Source: Apostichopus japonicus
Taxonomy: Eukaryota; Echinodermata; Holothuroidea; Aspidochirotida; Stichopodidae
Assembly: GCF_037975245.1 (NCBI RefSeq)
Contig: NC_092563.1
Coordinates: 28,609,960 to 28,669,959, forward strand
Direction: 5' to 3'
DNA: 60,000 nucleotides
Within the stretch, counting starts at the first letter, position 1; each line of letters begins with the position of its first letter. The notes beneath the pieces are model-generated. The model saw only the letters and a list, made by a program, of their open reading frames with translations. It made no database searches and was not told where the DNA came from. A program made the translations under genes and the position numbers. Below are positions 35,761 to 48,426 of this stretch, piece by piece.

Positions 35761-37591
35761 TCACCTTTCACTCTTAAAAGGGTGTATATAAAGTTCAATG
35801 TTAAGGAAGAAAGTAAAACATTTCATTTTCAATTCAATGACAAATGTGAAAGTCAAAGTATCACATTTCCCCCATTTTTCATTTTACATGTGATTAAGGC
35901 TCATACGAACGGGTACGTGGGCGGCGATGAAGTATTGCGAACTGACTGGAATCACAAAATCTGAGTTTCAACTTTCACGTTGTGAAACCAAAAATTGTAG
36001 GCTGCTTACTTTGAGCAGTTACAGTCTTTAAATTTGTAAAGACAATGTAGAACTTGGACTCAGACTAATTAAAAATGCTCTTAAAACGCACATTGTTATT
36101 ATTATTTTTTTTTCTGGCAGGACTTTGTAAATGCTTTTGTTTGAAAGATGTAAAGCTGTATTGTGTGAAAGATGTAAAGCTGTATTGTGTTAGTTTAGTA
36201 ATAACTTAGCACATAACAATAACCACATAAACCATGTATGCATTAACCATATATTAAGCACAATATCATTGGATCAGGGTAACTAAGAGATTTTAAGGTG
36301 GTTCTTACCATTGCACTGCCTCAAGTTAGTAAGTCATTCAATGATTAAATGCACAAATGTGATAGTAGTATTGTATTTCTTCAGCTGACAAAACTTAAAA
36401 GTAAGTTTACTTCTGGATAAAGGCCATGTCTGGTGGGACTTTTAATGCAAACTTAAAGAAAAAGGTAAATATTTTCAAGAACCTAACTCTGTCCTCGTAC
36501 AATTCTCGACTATGCTAAGAATGTCAGAATGTGGCCAATGGAGCATAGCTTTATGTGTTAATGTGTTTTTGTACACATCCTGGTATGTGATGGAGACAGG
36601 ATATATGTAGATCTGCCACCACCAGCCCAGGCCCGTAGTGCCCCTGTGCCCCCTATCCCCTGCCACTGTCCCTGCCCACTATCCCTCCCCTTATGTGTGC
36701 CACCATCTTGTGCATAATTACTTCTCAAAGTTACAGGACACAAGTATAGTCCCCTCCTTATCTGTGATGTACCCCTCCAACTTTATAAACTTCCTGGATA
36801 CTAGCTCGCACCATCAGGATCAGTGAGGCGGTGATCGTTGCAGGCGTCCACTGGCGATACAAATCTAAAAAACCTTGTGGTATGTAGAATATCAAACTAA
36901 GTTCAGGTCCATAGGTTCATAGTCCAATATGTATAGATCAAAGTTATTCTTGATCTAGGATGTTGGTTTGGTTCTTTCAAGAACCATAGAGGCTTTAAGA
37001 GAGTGTTTACACAAGTATGTCAGCAGCCCTGCTTTAAATGAATGTAACGTAAAGTTGCTCTCAGTTTTCTCGACCTTTGTCATGTTCTTCGTACTCATGC
37101 AGTGCAGGAAATCGCGGCTTGGAGCTCCTGCATAGTTATAAATTATTCTTCACCTGTGATTTCGAGCACACACCAGTACATTACATATATTATGTACTTA
37201 ACATATATGCCAAGACCAAACAATAATTGCTGTAAATGTCACACCCATATGACTGTTTGAATTCATTGTGTGAATCAATGTTTAGACCGCATTGACGTCA
37301 AATTTCAAGGTCAACAGGTTAGTAACTTCCAAGGTTCATGAACTAGGAAGCAAGTGATTCAGAGTAATGCTATCACAACGATCATTATATTCCCAAATTT
37401 GTGGATCAGATTTGGATCTCAAGAATTGATAACTGATTCCCCTAGGATGCTAAGATACAATGGTTCTTTCATAGGTAAAACATAAATTGATCTCATAACT
37501 AGTCTTTCTTTGGTATAGACACCGTTAAAGACGATGACAAGTTTGTGTGTACTTTAACAGTTTCAATTTGATGGGGAAAAAAGAACCTAAC
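35761..37591. other. No further gene recognised; possible GLUT intron
   Basis: No partner exon of the GLUT exon at 37592-37784 was recognised on the - strand here. A short run of duplicated sequence (gatgtaaagctgtattgtgt, twice) lies near 36147-36190. Open frames of 60-63 codons around 36475-36826 lack domain features. Confidence 0.4.
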
Positions 37592-37784
37592 GCATTAATT
37601 CCAGAGAATTGTTGAGAAAATAGGAGATATATAGATATAATCAAAGGCTTCTTCCAGTTTGGGTCTTGCAATCTCAGTAAGGTAAGAACACCGACTTTCT
37701 CCGTTTTTTCGTCATTTTCTGCTTCTCTTCGTATTTCCTCCATCTCTTCCTCAACCATGTCAGTCCCACGTAGTTTTTGTAAGA
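37592..37784 (-). CDS. Glucose transporter (SLC2A/GLUT class I-like), one internal exon
   Basis: On the - strand, an acceptor (ctcttag, AG at forward 37785-37786) opens 193 nt that end at a gttagg donor (GT at forward 37590-37591). The exon reads LQKLRGTDMVEEEMEEIRRE, then an acidic/basic linker, VGVLTLLRLQDPNWKKPLII and YLLFSQQFSGINA. This is the end of the large cytoplasmic loop with its LRGT motif and the start of transmembrane segment 7. The QQ(L/F)SGIN motif lines the sugar path in GLUT1-4-type facilitative hexose transporters. Exon length and position agree with the corresponding exon of vertebrate class I GLUT genes, as I recall them. Donor, acceptor and frame are intact, so it looks functional. 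No neighbouring exons were found by eye within several kb on either side, so long introns, or an orphan or duplicated exon, must be considered. Confidence 0.88.
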
Positions 37785-39860
37785 CTAAGAGTTATATAAT
37801 AATAATAAACATATATGAGATTATATATACTAAGAGCATGTACATCATGGTATATGTTGTAAGTACAAATATATCAATTTAAATGGAAGCATCGCGACAT
37901 GATCAAAGAAATACAAGATAAACATAATTTATTTAGTTTTGTTGAATATCGTTTCTGCATTACTGTATACTGAATACATACATGAGTTTGCAGGCCTCTG
38001 TGACAGAGTATATTTTTGTCATCTGGAAATTCTCTAGCTTCTAACTAAAGGCTATTCCATGTCTAGTTTAATAGATATAGCAAAATGTAATTTGGAGTAA
38101 TTTTAAATCTGCAGGTACCAATCATCTAATGTATGCATACTGTACCTACTTCTGTAGAACTATAGTTGTCTGCCACTCAATTTCTACGTTTACTGTGCAA
38201 TGATGGAAAGTCCCATTTTTATTTTTAACTTCAAATTTCCAAGGTCAGCTTCATTATGTACATAGACTGAAGAACACCATAAACATTTACACTGGGTGTT
38301 TTAATATGTGATTCATGCTTTACATTACAAGTATTGTAATAATTATGGGAAATATTCATCAATCTGTCTAGCAATATTAGCATCATCTCTCGATTTGCTG
38401 TTAAACCTGTTTTATGTGTTGTCTTACATGCAACGTTGAGGAAACCAACGTGTGGATTCTCAATTACATCAAGGTTGAATCAATTGCCATATATGGAGGT
38501 CAGGTCATAGGTCAAGCATACTGTAGGGCAAGCGAAAATTTGTGCTATTTCTGGTAGCAATCAAACCACGGTCCCTAAGTCAACAGGTACGTAATATGTA
38601 CTGTAAGTGGTTCATAATGCATTATTATACAACATGATTAGACTGGCTGGTGCACAAGGTATTGGGGAGTAACAGAGAGTATAGAGTTTGATTGTGAAAG
38701 GGCTATGGTTATTTGAGATCTATACCTGACAATGCTTACATCTAAAATCACCAGTCAGATCTATATCTGGTTGTCGGCACAACCTTACCCAGGGTATAAT
38801 TTACTAGTTGCTTATTTGCATTGCATACATATATTGCTCTTGAGACATTATAAAAAAAATTCAAACAATAGTACCGAGAGTAACAACATTCTGTTCTTCA
38901 AAAGCAATTGCTGAACACCTTTTGTTATACACCATTTGTTAAAATGTTACCATTTTTTTGTTCGGATAAAATATTCCTGCCATTTTTCACAGCAGTCTGC
39001 ATTGCTATACCAGGTGAATGTTTATCTGTTACTAAGTAAGAATTATGGATTTTTATCATGATCTTTAATGTGATGATAGAAAGGATACTACAGATAAAAC
39101 CAGCCACCTGTGTGCCCCTATTCCCCTCCCCTCCCCCCTCCCACCCATAGAGCAATTTGGCTTCTCCAGCCTGGTCCCCAAAAGTAACGATACTTACTTT
39201 GACAAAAACGAACAATTCTGATTTGCTTATCAGGTTGGTCAAAAAATGGAAAATGAGGGAACAGAAAACTGGAGGTGTTTGGATACACCCCCCAGACGAA
39301 TTCTAGTTTTTTAGATGCTAAAATTTGGGCGATGAAAATGTCAAACTTTTATCTCCTAATTTAGACTTAGCTCTTATCTCTGAATTTCTGATTGTTCTCA
39401 CAATATCGACCATTTTCCCTTTCTTTTTTTGAGTATTGTGACTTCAAACATAAAATTACAACTATTTGTCTCAGTTTTCTTCTGGAATTTGCATCTTTGT
39501 ACAGAAATTACATTCCTCAAAATTTTGGCTTTATAAAACAACTTTTAATTTTCAGATTTCAACTATTCCAATTGTGAGAGTGGTGGGGGTGGGGGGGGGG
39601 GTGGGAGGGGGATACCATTTGGACCTTGTATATTGTATAATATAATCACATGCGTGATGGTCTCTTCTTCATAAATGCCCCCACACTGGTGATTTCTTGA
39701 AAAAAGGTCCTGCGTGCAGGAAAACACAGCCAATTAATCTATGGACAGAGTCCAATATGTCTGGTGCTCCAGGGGAGTGGATGAGGTGTCTCAGTAGAAT
39801 TTCACTTTTTAAAGGATTATTCGACTGGACTAGAAACTGGAAAAGTATGAAATCGGGTAA
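37785..39860. other. No further gene recognised; possible GLUT intron
   Basis: A cluster AGGTC-AGGTCA-T-AGGTCA lies near 38493-38511. A 105-codon - strand frame at 38925-39242 has no recognisable domain. A poly-G tract (about 39585-39612) separates it from the next repeat. Confidence 0.4.
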
Positions 39861-39864
39861 AGGA

Positions 39865-40040
39865 AGGTGGATATAGGAAGGTGGATGTAGGTAGGTGGAT
39901 ATATGAATGTGGGTATAGGAAGGTGGGTATAGGAAGGTGGATATCGGTAGGTGGATATAGGAAGGTGGGTATAGGAAGGTGGATATCAGAAGGTGGATAT
40001 CGGTAGGTGGATATAGGAAGGTGGGTATAGGAAGGTGGAG
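39865..40040. repeat. Short-period minisatellite (about 14 bp)
   Basis: Imperfect units of ggaaggtgg(g/a)tata and ggtaggtggatat variants continue for about 175 bp. Confidence 0.9.
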
Positions 40041-41113
40041 GGAGTCAAACTTGTAATTTGCAATTATAAGGTAATAAAACCCAAATTTTTACAGACATAG
40101 GCTCATAAAGTAATTCAATGTAATTAATCATAGTAATTTGTATAAAATGCCAGTAAAATTCTAGTGACAAGTAGGAACTGTATGAGGAGAGGAGATGGGA
40201 TTGTGGGTCTTAGACAGACTGTCAAGTTTGCAGCCCCAAGCATAGTAACAAGGTATTTACAGGAAACTGTTCTGATTTCTATGTAGTGTTTGTGACTGTT
40301 TGTATGCATATGCAGTGTAAGCTATATTGTTCATTGGCAACATACTGACAAATCTATGCATTAGTGACATACAATGTCAGTACAGTCTTTAACAAAACTT
40401 GCACTGTATGGCCGAGGGTCAATAGAGAATTCACATAAGTTTTTAGTATTAAAAGGCTGCCAGTTCAACATGTAAAGTGCAATCACAACATTATAAGGGG
40501 GGACAAGGAAGAGAAAAATAAAACATAATAAGAGTAAACAATATATGACATCTGTAAATACTATGTGAGACTTTGGCATCTAGTACAATACCAAAGTATA
40601 AGTTTTGTTAACACTAACAGGAACTAGCAGGATCTTCCTGTATATAATTAACTTTAGGTGTTACTCATTAATTACGATGTAAAGTAATTTGTTGGACGAC
40701 ATTGTTACCCTTCACCTGAGTTAGCACAACAGATAGAGTTATGATTATGTTTTCAATTACCAGGTTAAACAGTCAAACCATGTAAAGATATTACAGGTTA
40801 TAGGAATAGTGTTCACCTACCCGTTTTCCCCTCCCCAAGGGACCTTTCTCCCCCCCAAGGGATCACCCTCCCCTTACAATTCCACTCTCATCTTCCAAGT
40901 GCATGACAGTTGCATAAATTTTCATTAACAATGTAGATTAGCAGATCTACCTAAGTGTTGTGTGAAGTCAGACCAGCGTGTTCACTCTTTTTCTTATGAT
41001 ACCATAGATTGCAAAGTTATATATAGCTGTATTTTGTATAGATTTGTTATAATTACCAAGTCATATGATATTTACATGTTAAGTGTACAAAATCTATGTA
41101 CTAAGGTGGAAGT
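40041..41113. other. No gene recognised
   Basis: AT-rich sequence with open frames up to 81 codons lacking family features. Confidence 0.4.
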
Positions 41114-41225
41114 GGTCTATGTACTGAATTCAACCATTTGGCTGTCAATTGGTGGTCAATGTACTGAATTCAACCATTTGGCTGTCAATTGGTGGTCTAT
41201 GTACTGAATTCAACCATTTGGCTGC
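41114..41225. repeat. 40-bp tandem repeat, nearly three copies
   Basis: Units starting at 41114, 41154 and 41194 share gtactgaattcaaccatttg and gctgtcaattggtggtc. They are almost identical, so the duplication is recent. Confidence 0.95.
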
Positions 41226-42396
41226 ATTTGGCATATAGTAATTTGTAATGACTGCAAGGAAACTTTATGTAGCACATGTTTTATAGTTTCATTTAAGACC
41301 AACCTTTGAAGTAGTTGCCAGTATCTTTCTTGGTGTGCTGTTTGATATGTTATTGTTAACAGATCATGTTTTATGGGATTCTGGTAGAACCTAATCTACT
41401 CGTTGCAGTGGAGGATGGTATCTCCAAATTGTGAGAATGCAACAACAACAAAAACAACAACAAAATATCATTTTAGCACTGATTACTGTTCTCCCTTGAT
41501 CTACAAAGCCTACTGTCCATTTTCCAACAATTGTGATTTTACATGTAAGAGCTGTTGTAGACAGTGCAGTGACAAAAAGCTAGCGTTATCCACAGTAAGA
41601 AGCAATACTTGTTTGGTGAACGATAAATACTTTAATAAACGTACCAGGAAATTTTCAACATAACTTTGCCAACAAAAAGCCAACAAATGATTTTTTAGAA
41701 TGGATTTAAATAGTACAACTGTTGCTATGGTAACTATTCCATCAGGGATGTGTAATAAATGAGTTCGATATGGAATGATTTTCACAAAGAGGACTCACAA
41801 ATTATCAAACAAAATTGAGGCCTGACTCAGTCCTTTTCAATTTTTTACTTTCGAATTCACTCAACATTGTTTTCATGTTCTTTCTATATCATGAGTGTTT
41901 CCTTTCGTACTATGAACAAAAGCTTAAAAGACACAAGGCGTTTATCACATGGGTTTTGTACCCTACCAGGATGGCCAATGTTGGTTATGTCTCAAAGGAA
42001 AATAGATGCGTCTGTCCATGTGTAACAAACTACATGCACATCTCTTCAGTACAGAATTTACAGAATTCCTCATATTTATGTTAAATTTCATACAATAAAG
42101 CATAACTTTATGGAGTTTGATATAGTGAAAGACTCACATTGAAAACTGTAAATTACATGTTAAGAATTCAAGACTAGTAAACAGTATCCTTGTACACATT
42201 ATGCTAGTAGGCTATATAGCTAGGTGACCTTAAGACGTAAAACTGTTCTAAATGTTGGTGATAATGATGAGTTAAAGGAGCACAGGCAGAGAAAGGCAAT
42301 GTTTCTCTGGATTTCAGTAGCATCACTCAATGCTTGTCGTTGCTTCATTTTTAGTTAACTTTAAGCGTATATAGTTACACTTTGTTATGCAAATCT
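41226..42396. other. No gene recognised
   Basis: Open frames of 86-91 codons on both strands overlap one another and show no domain. Confidence 0.4.
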
Positions 42397-43062
42397 GAAG
42401 AGGAGACTATGGGATGGTCTAGTCTGTAGAGGAAACTGGCATGGTCTAATCTATAAAACTTAGATGAGACTATTGGATGCCAGGGATGGTCTGATCTGAA
42501 GTGGAGACTGTGGGATGGTCTAATCTGAAGAGGAGACTGGCATGGTCTAAACTATAAAACTTAGATGAGACTATGGGACGGTCCATTCTGAAGAGGAAAC
42601 TATAGGATGGTCTAATCTAAAGAGGAGACTGTGACATGGTCAAATCTGTAAACTTAGTGAGACTATGGGATAGTCCAGTCTGAAGAGGAGACTACACAAT
42701 GGTCTAATCCTTAAAACTTAGATGAGACTATTGGAGGCCAGGGATGGTCTTATCTGAAGAGGAGACGATGGGATGGTCTAATCTGAAGGGGAGACTGGCA
42801 TGGTCTAATCTATAAAACTTAGATAAGACTATGGGACGGTCTAGTCTGAAGAGGACTGAGATGGTCTAATCTGAATTGGAGACTGGCATGGTCTAATCTG
42901 TAAACTTAAGTGAGACTATGGGATGGCCTAGTCTGAAGAGGAGTCTGTGACATGGTCTAATCTGTAAACTTACATGAGACTATGGGATGGTCTAGTCTAC
43001 AGAAGATTTTGTTGAATGGTTTAATTTGAAGAAGAGACTACAGGATGGTCTAATCTGAATTC
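42397..43062. repeat. Complex minisatellite, about 660 bp
   Basis: A mosaic of units built from atggtctaatctgaagagga, gactggcatggtctaatc and aaacttagatgagactatgg, with a sub-unit of about 30 bp and higher-order periods of about 60-75 bp. Units are diverged, suggesting repeated unequal exchange. Confidence 0.92.
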
Positions 43063-43575
43063 AATTGTTAGGTAGAAGTGAATGCATTGATTACTTAAAG
43101 GATGATTAGCTGTTTTTTAAATCACTTAAAATTACAAAGTGCAGATGTCTAGATAGAAGTAATTGTATATCTTCCCTCCCATATTCTCCACTGCTGACAT
43201 TAATGTGTCTTTAAATCAATGTTTAATGTTCACTTGATTTCATTACATTGGTTACCTAGTGGACTGTAATACTGTAGAGAAAGTAATTTTAGTATCAGGA
43301 AGTCCAATGTTTTGAAATCTTAGAGAGGTTGTTTTATTTTGCTACTTCCATGTCCGACAGCAGGGGAAACTCTTCCCATGGTGATGATAGTATATGGTAG
43401 TAGATTGCTCACATTGTCTTGGCTGTACGTGAATGTATATATATCATATCACTGAGCTGTGCTAGCCTAGTGTTAAACCTCTGTCACTGTGAGAATTGTG
43501 TATAGATTGCAACAGAAACAGGCATTTTTTATCACTTGCCCGAAGGCTCAAGGAATCTATGCGATGGTGATTGGG

Positions 43576-43602
43576 TGTGTATGTGTGTGTGTGTGTGTGT
43601 GT
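43576..43602. repeat. (GT)n microsatellite
   Basis: About 13 GT units with one interruption. Confidence 0.9.
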
Positions 43603-43604
43603 GA

Positions 43605-44270
43605 CGCCCTTGGCTCGTAAACACAATAACTCAACAATGGCAAGTTGGATTGAAGTCATACTTGGTACATAGATGTGCCATACTGAGTAAAAGAACCCTA
43701 TTGATTTTGGTGCCCATATCATGAATAATAATGAGGTCACAGGGTCAAACGTAAAAATCTTCAAATGCTAATATCTCCCCAACCAAAAGTCAGAAATCAT
43801 TTATACATGGTATTAATATGCTGGTAGATAGTGGGTACATGGTGATATATGTACAAGTTGATATTATGTATATTTATTAGGGGGCGGGGCTTAAGTTGAT
43901 TTTCACTAAAATAGCTTGTAAACACGGTAACTGAACAACGACAAGTTGGATTGAAGTCATACTTGGTACATAGATGCGCCATAGTGAGTAGATGAACCCT
44001 ATTGATTTTGGAGCTCATCTCATGAATAATAATGAGGTCTCGGGTCAAATATAAACATTTTCAGAATTGAATCATACTTTGTGTGAAGGTGTTGGTAGAT
44101 ATTGGGTACATGATAGTGTATGTTCAATGTGATATTATGCACATTTATTAGGGGGCAGGGCTTGAGTTGATTTTTGCTAAAAATAGCTTGTAAACATTGT
44201 AAGTTAACATATTTAGTAGGTAGGTCCACAGTCAGTGAAAGAACCTTGCTGATCAATTTAATCAACAATG
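43605..44270 (+). repeat. Diverged tandem repeat, unit about 300 bp
   Basis: caagttggattgaagtcata followed by cttggtacatagatg occurs at about 43641 and 43942. Each is followed by gaaccctattgatttt and catgaataataatgaggtc. A shorter third copy begins near 44160 (ggggcagggcttgagttg versus ggggcggggcttaagttg near 43881). Related sequence is also seen at 33255-33545 and faintly near 45650-45720. Confidence 0.85.
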
Positions 44271-44529
44271 ACGAAAGCTTGGGAGTATCATCTCAATTGG
44301 CAAGGAATCACAATAAGCCCACTGGCTTTCTGGTTTTTTCTTGCAAGAAGTAGATATTAAAGGAGAATTTGAGACATAGAAGTGATTTTGATTGTAGCAG
44401 ACCATTAACGAGGATAAGTTCATTATAAGTTCATTATAGCAACTTTACTTTTTTTGGAAACAACCCATACATTGATTATATGGTACTAGTTGCATTACTA
44501 AAGAAGCTGGACTATCTTGGTGAAGGCGT

Positions 44530-44650
44530 GGTCACCGTGCCGTGGTGTAGCATTTAGGGTGTCCCCCGGTCCACAAATCCTATCATTCCTGGTTCATAAC
44601 CCCACCTATAACCAGATTCATTGAACCTATTCAAATTGCAATAGTGCATT
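44530..44650 (+). mobile_element. tRNA-derived SINE fragment, family D
   Basis: gtggtgtagcatttagggtg resembles an A box and ggttcataacccc (about 44591-44603) a B box, at tRNA-like spacing. Body and tail are not clearly delimited. Confidence 0.5.
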
Positions 44651-45218
44651 TTTGTTGCATGAACAGCTAGGTTATTAAGTGGACTTGATACTTCTGGTAT
44701 GTAGCTAGCCAACTAAGGCAGGATTGCATTGTCTTTGCAATACTTTGGAAACAGCATTCCAACACTCACAATGGGGCTACAATGCAAAGGTAATGAATGG
44801 GGTGGTGCAATCATTTCCCTGAAACTTGAAAATACCAGAGCATAGTCTTATTTTGTTACGTGTGTGTGTGTGGATAATACTGGTTTACTAGAATCAGCAA
44901 AAAATAGGTATGACAACATTGTTGTCTCATTGTAGCAGTTTACAAAAAGGACTTGAATGGTGGCATTCTGCTTCTAGCTCTTCATATGATTGCGAAAGGT
45001 GCTTTTCGTAAATACTGAAAGTAATAATTCGTCAACAGACACTTAATATATTTTGAACTTGTATCGTAGTTACGCTAGATATCATGCATATCATGTTGCA
45101 CTTCCATAGTCCATACCAGATAATTGTGTTACTTTCACCTTAGTGCAATGGTGTTTAGAAGTCTCCCTTTTTGGTTTTCATGATAATTGTAACATTTGCA
45201 TTCATGATGGTGTATGTG
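44651..45218. other. No gene recognised
   Basis: Single-copy-looking AT-rich DNA with no exon or repeat array. Confidence 0.4.
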
Positions 45219-45612
45219 CAGGGGCATCACTAGACACTTCAATCTTGGGGGCCACTTTACTTAATTAGGGGGGTACAATGTTTGTTTTGTGAATGCAGTC
45301 CTGGGGGAGGGGTCTAAGGGGAGGGGGTGTCCCTTTTTTGATTAATGAAGGGTCCTAAGATGCAATCTGGTGCTATCTTTTGCAACTCAAAGTAACTTTA
45401 TGTTCAAGAATTTTCAGGCATAGCCTGTCCGATATTTATGTTTTTAATTGAGGTAGATAAAGTTTTTGTTTGAGTATTTTTTTTAACACTACAAATTGCA
45501 TCTGGGGGGTGGCACAATTTTGTTGGGGGGAGGGTACAATTTTTTTGGGGAGGGTACAATCTTTTTTGGGGAGGGCACGTGCCCCCCAGGCCACCCCCTG
45601 GCTATGCCACTG
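45219..45612. mobile_element. hAT-type MITE, 394 bp
   Basis: The left end caggggcatcactag pairs with the reverse complement of the right end, cagtggcatagccag. The flanking 8-mers tgtatgtg (45211-45218) and cgtatgtg (45613-45620) differ at one base, a convincing hAT-type 8-bp target duplication. The interior has several ggggagggtacaat units and no transposase frame; open frames that cross it are artefacts. Confidence 0.85.
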
Positions 45613-45988
45613 CGTATGTGTGTGTGCGAATGGGTTTGTGATGCCCAGCTTGTAAACATGATATCTCAAGAAGGGAAGATTATTGTTTTACATTTTTGAT
45701 GGAACTTAAATCCATCCAGACTCTCCATGTAGTTTTAATCATATTTGAAATCAAAGTTGAAAATTCCATATTTTTCATTTAAAATTTTCTTTCATTACTT
45801 GTATTGCTAGTAGGTATTACCATAAAAATCAACTCAAAAGGCTCTTTAATGGAATTTTCCAGAATTTGTTAATATTTTAATATTCCTTGAGAGAGAGAGA
45901 GAAATAGACTATAACATATGAACATTAATATTCTGCCTTTACAGCAGTTGATAACTTCAAATATTGTTTATAATGATTTAGTCACTGG

Positions 45989-46379
45989 CAGTGGCGGAGC
46001 TAGGGGTATTGGTCGGGGGCGAGAATGGTCTGTAGGGGTGCTTTACGACACTATCTAAGCGGAGCGCCACCACAGGTTGGCGCGAAGCGTACAGAAATTT
46101 TTTGAGTAAAGATACTCCCTAGATTGGCGGAAATGACCCTTTCCGGGCCTTGCTAATTTGCAGTTAAACGAAAATAAATAGGTGTCATCGCCATTTTGTC
46201 AGAAAATTACACCAACAAAATGTTTCAAATGTCAATAGGTATTTGAGAGCGTAATAAAAAAGTCAATAATCGCGAATAAGTAAAAAGTGGTAAAAAGCTG
46301 AAAAGGGCGCCAGTAGGCCATTTGAGTCTGTCAGGGGGGCAATCCCCCCTCCCCTGACTGTATGGACGCTCCGCCACTG
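45989..46379. mobile_element. hAT-type MITE, 391 bp, perfect 12-bp termini
   Basis: cagtggcggagc at the left is the exact reverse complement of gctccgccactg at the right. The flanking 8-mers gtcactgg (45981-45988) and gtcactcg (46380-46387) differ at one base. The interior is CpG-rich and lacks a transposase frame. It is the best-preserved member of the hAT MITE group in the window. Confidence 0.92.
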
Positions 46380-47651
46380 GTCACTCGCCATACATTTGCA
46401 CACAATACACACGAACACTAGCAAACGGTACAGCTCATGCAATTGTGACAATTAGGACAGTAAATGTAAACTTTCCATCTCTGTCTGGGACTGTGTTTTT
46501 CTTCTTGAATGATATCAGCATCATCATAAAAAAGATCTAATTTAAAAAAGGAAAAACATCTCTCACCATACATATACACACATGAATACTACACAAACTG
46601 TACAACTCATGCAATTTTCTCAACAAGTATACAATTGTTCTACCAGAGAATATGAAATAAGGATCCAACTTGAAAATGAAAGGGGGGGGGGGGGGGCTCT
46701 CTATTATCATGTTTTCTATGGAATTCCTAGTTTCTTGGTAAATGAACAGGATGTGGTATACCCAATCTCTGTGTTTGAGATTACTGAAAGTATTCCACTC
46801 GGTGACCTTTGGTGATCCTGTGAGCAGCATTCAGAACAGTACAAAGATCCTCAAAAAGTCAACAACTGATCGTTCAAATTTAATCAGGTTTAATGTCAGG
46901 AACTGCTCAGGCAGGGGGACGTGGATAGGTTTGTGAAATTTCCCCCTGAATGTACAAGCAGTAGTTTAAGCAATAATTAAATTGGTAATAAATGACATCA
47001 AAAGTGAAACTGGTTCTACGGTCAGACCTATTTCAAAGTTAACTCCAAAAGGGAAACTGTAAAAAAATCTATATCTAGGATAAGGACCACTCCCCCCCCC
47101 CCCCCCACTCCTCCAATTCCTGGAAAAGAGTCAATTTTTATTAGGACAGTAAATGTGACCTTTTCATCCCTGTCTGAGACTCTGTGTTTTTTCTTGAATG
47201 ACATCAGCATAATAACAAAAATGTCTAAAAAAAATTATCTGTTTTCAGTGGAAAGAGATAATAAAGACCCCAACTGCAAATATTGACTTTGAACTTTGTC
47301 TATATTAATCAACAGAACTTAGGTGTCTTAGATAACCCACACAGATACACACACACATACGCTCACATGGACTGTGCTGTGTGATTTTATGTCATTTCTA
47401 TAGGATTTTGTATGATTAAGAATAGTTATAGTCTTTTCTTTAATGGTTGTATACCTTGATATCAGACATATTTAATTTTATTTATCCAAAGTGAAAGAGG
47501 TTAGTTGCAAACACTGTAACTTTATGCATACTAGTATTTAACATCTGCATGCTGTGGACTTTGTGATCATTCTGGATAAGAAATATGAAGTACACTGTTT
47601 CCTGGATAACCTTGAACTAATGTCAAACAAGTCTTTGGGCTGGGTAAGCTT
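46380..47651. other. No gene recognised
   Basis: Contains poly-G (about 46681-46695) and poly-C (about 47092-47106) runs. Two diverged copies of a block with gacagtaaatgtaa/gacc and ttcttgaatgatatcagcat lie near 46456-46530 and 47144-47225. Confidence 0.45.
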
Positions 47652-47955
47652 AAAGGGATATAAAGAGGTCTGTTTTCTGACAGGATTTCAAGGGAAATTA
47701 AGGTGTGCTCTTGAATAGGTTTTAAAGGGATATAAAGAGGTCTGTTTTCTGGCTAGATTTCAAGGGATATTAAGGCTTGCTCTTGAATTGGCTTTAAAAG
47801 GATAAAGAGGTCTGTTTTCTGGCTAGATTTCAAGGGATATTAAGGCTTGCTCTTGAATAGGCTTTAATGGGATATAAAGAGGTCTGTTTTCTGGCTAGAT
47901 TTCAAGGGATATAAAGGTGTGCTCTTGAAATGGCTTTAAAGGGATATAAATTAAG
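47652..47955. repeat. 71-73-bp tandem repeat, about four copies
   Basis: The unit is built from gggatataaagaggtctgtt, ttctggctagatttcaaggg and cttgctcttgaataggcttt, with starts at about 47652, 47722, 47793, 47863 and a partial one at 47936. Confidence 0.93.
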
Positions 47956-48426
47956 TCTCATACTGTGTAAGCTTAAACTGATTTACTGTCAGTCTGGTTT
48001 CTGAGTTTCCTTCTATATGGGATATCACAGTAAGTCTGTTTCTTCATTGCGGACTAGGCTTAAAGGGCATACAGTAGACTGCACATCATCTGGTTTTCCG
48101 GAACTAGATAGGACCGATTTGACAGCGCCCTCTAATATTGGGAGTGGCTAGAGAGCTACATCCCTTGTCGCTGTAAACTTTTGGTGGTATATACGCTTCA
48201 AAAACTCCTATATTTCTTACCGAATCCAGTTAATGAATTTCTCATCGATATGTGTGTTACAAACACATTTGTAACATAGCCTATAGTTTTCCAGGGGCTC
48301 AGAAATCAAAGCTTCCACACTGTGTATATTTTGTGATAGAAGGTTATATCGTCCTCAGGATTAAGACCATACATTGAAAACATTCACTCAGTGTTTTTTA
48401 TTTTTTTATGATTATTGTCATCTATA
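47956..48426. other. No gene recognised
   Basis: AT-rich single-copy-looking DNA. Confidence 0.4.

Noticed and set aside
45436-45699. Overlapping open frames on both strands
   Set aside because: They lie in the hAT MITE at 45219-45612.
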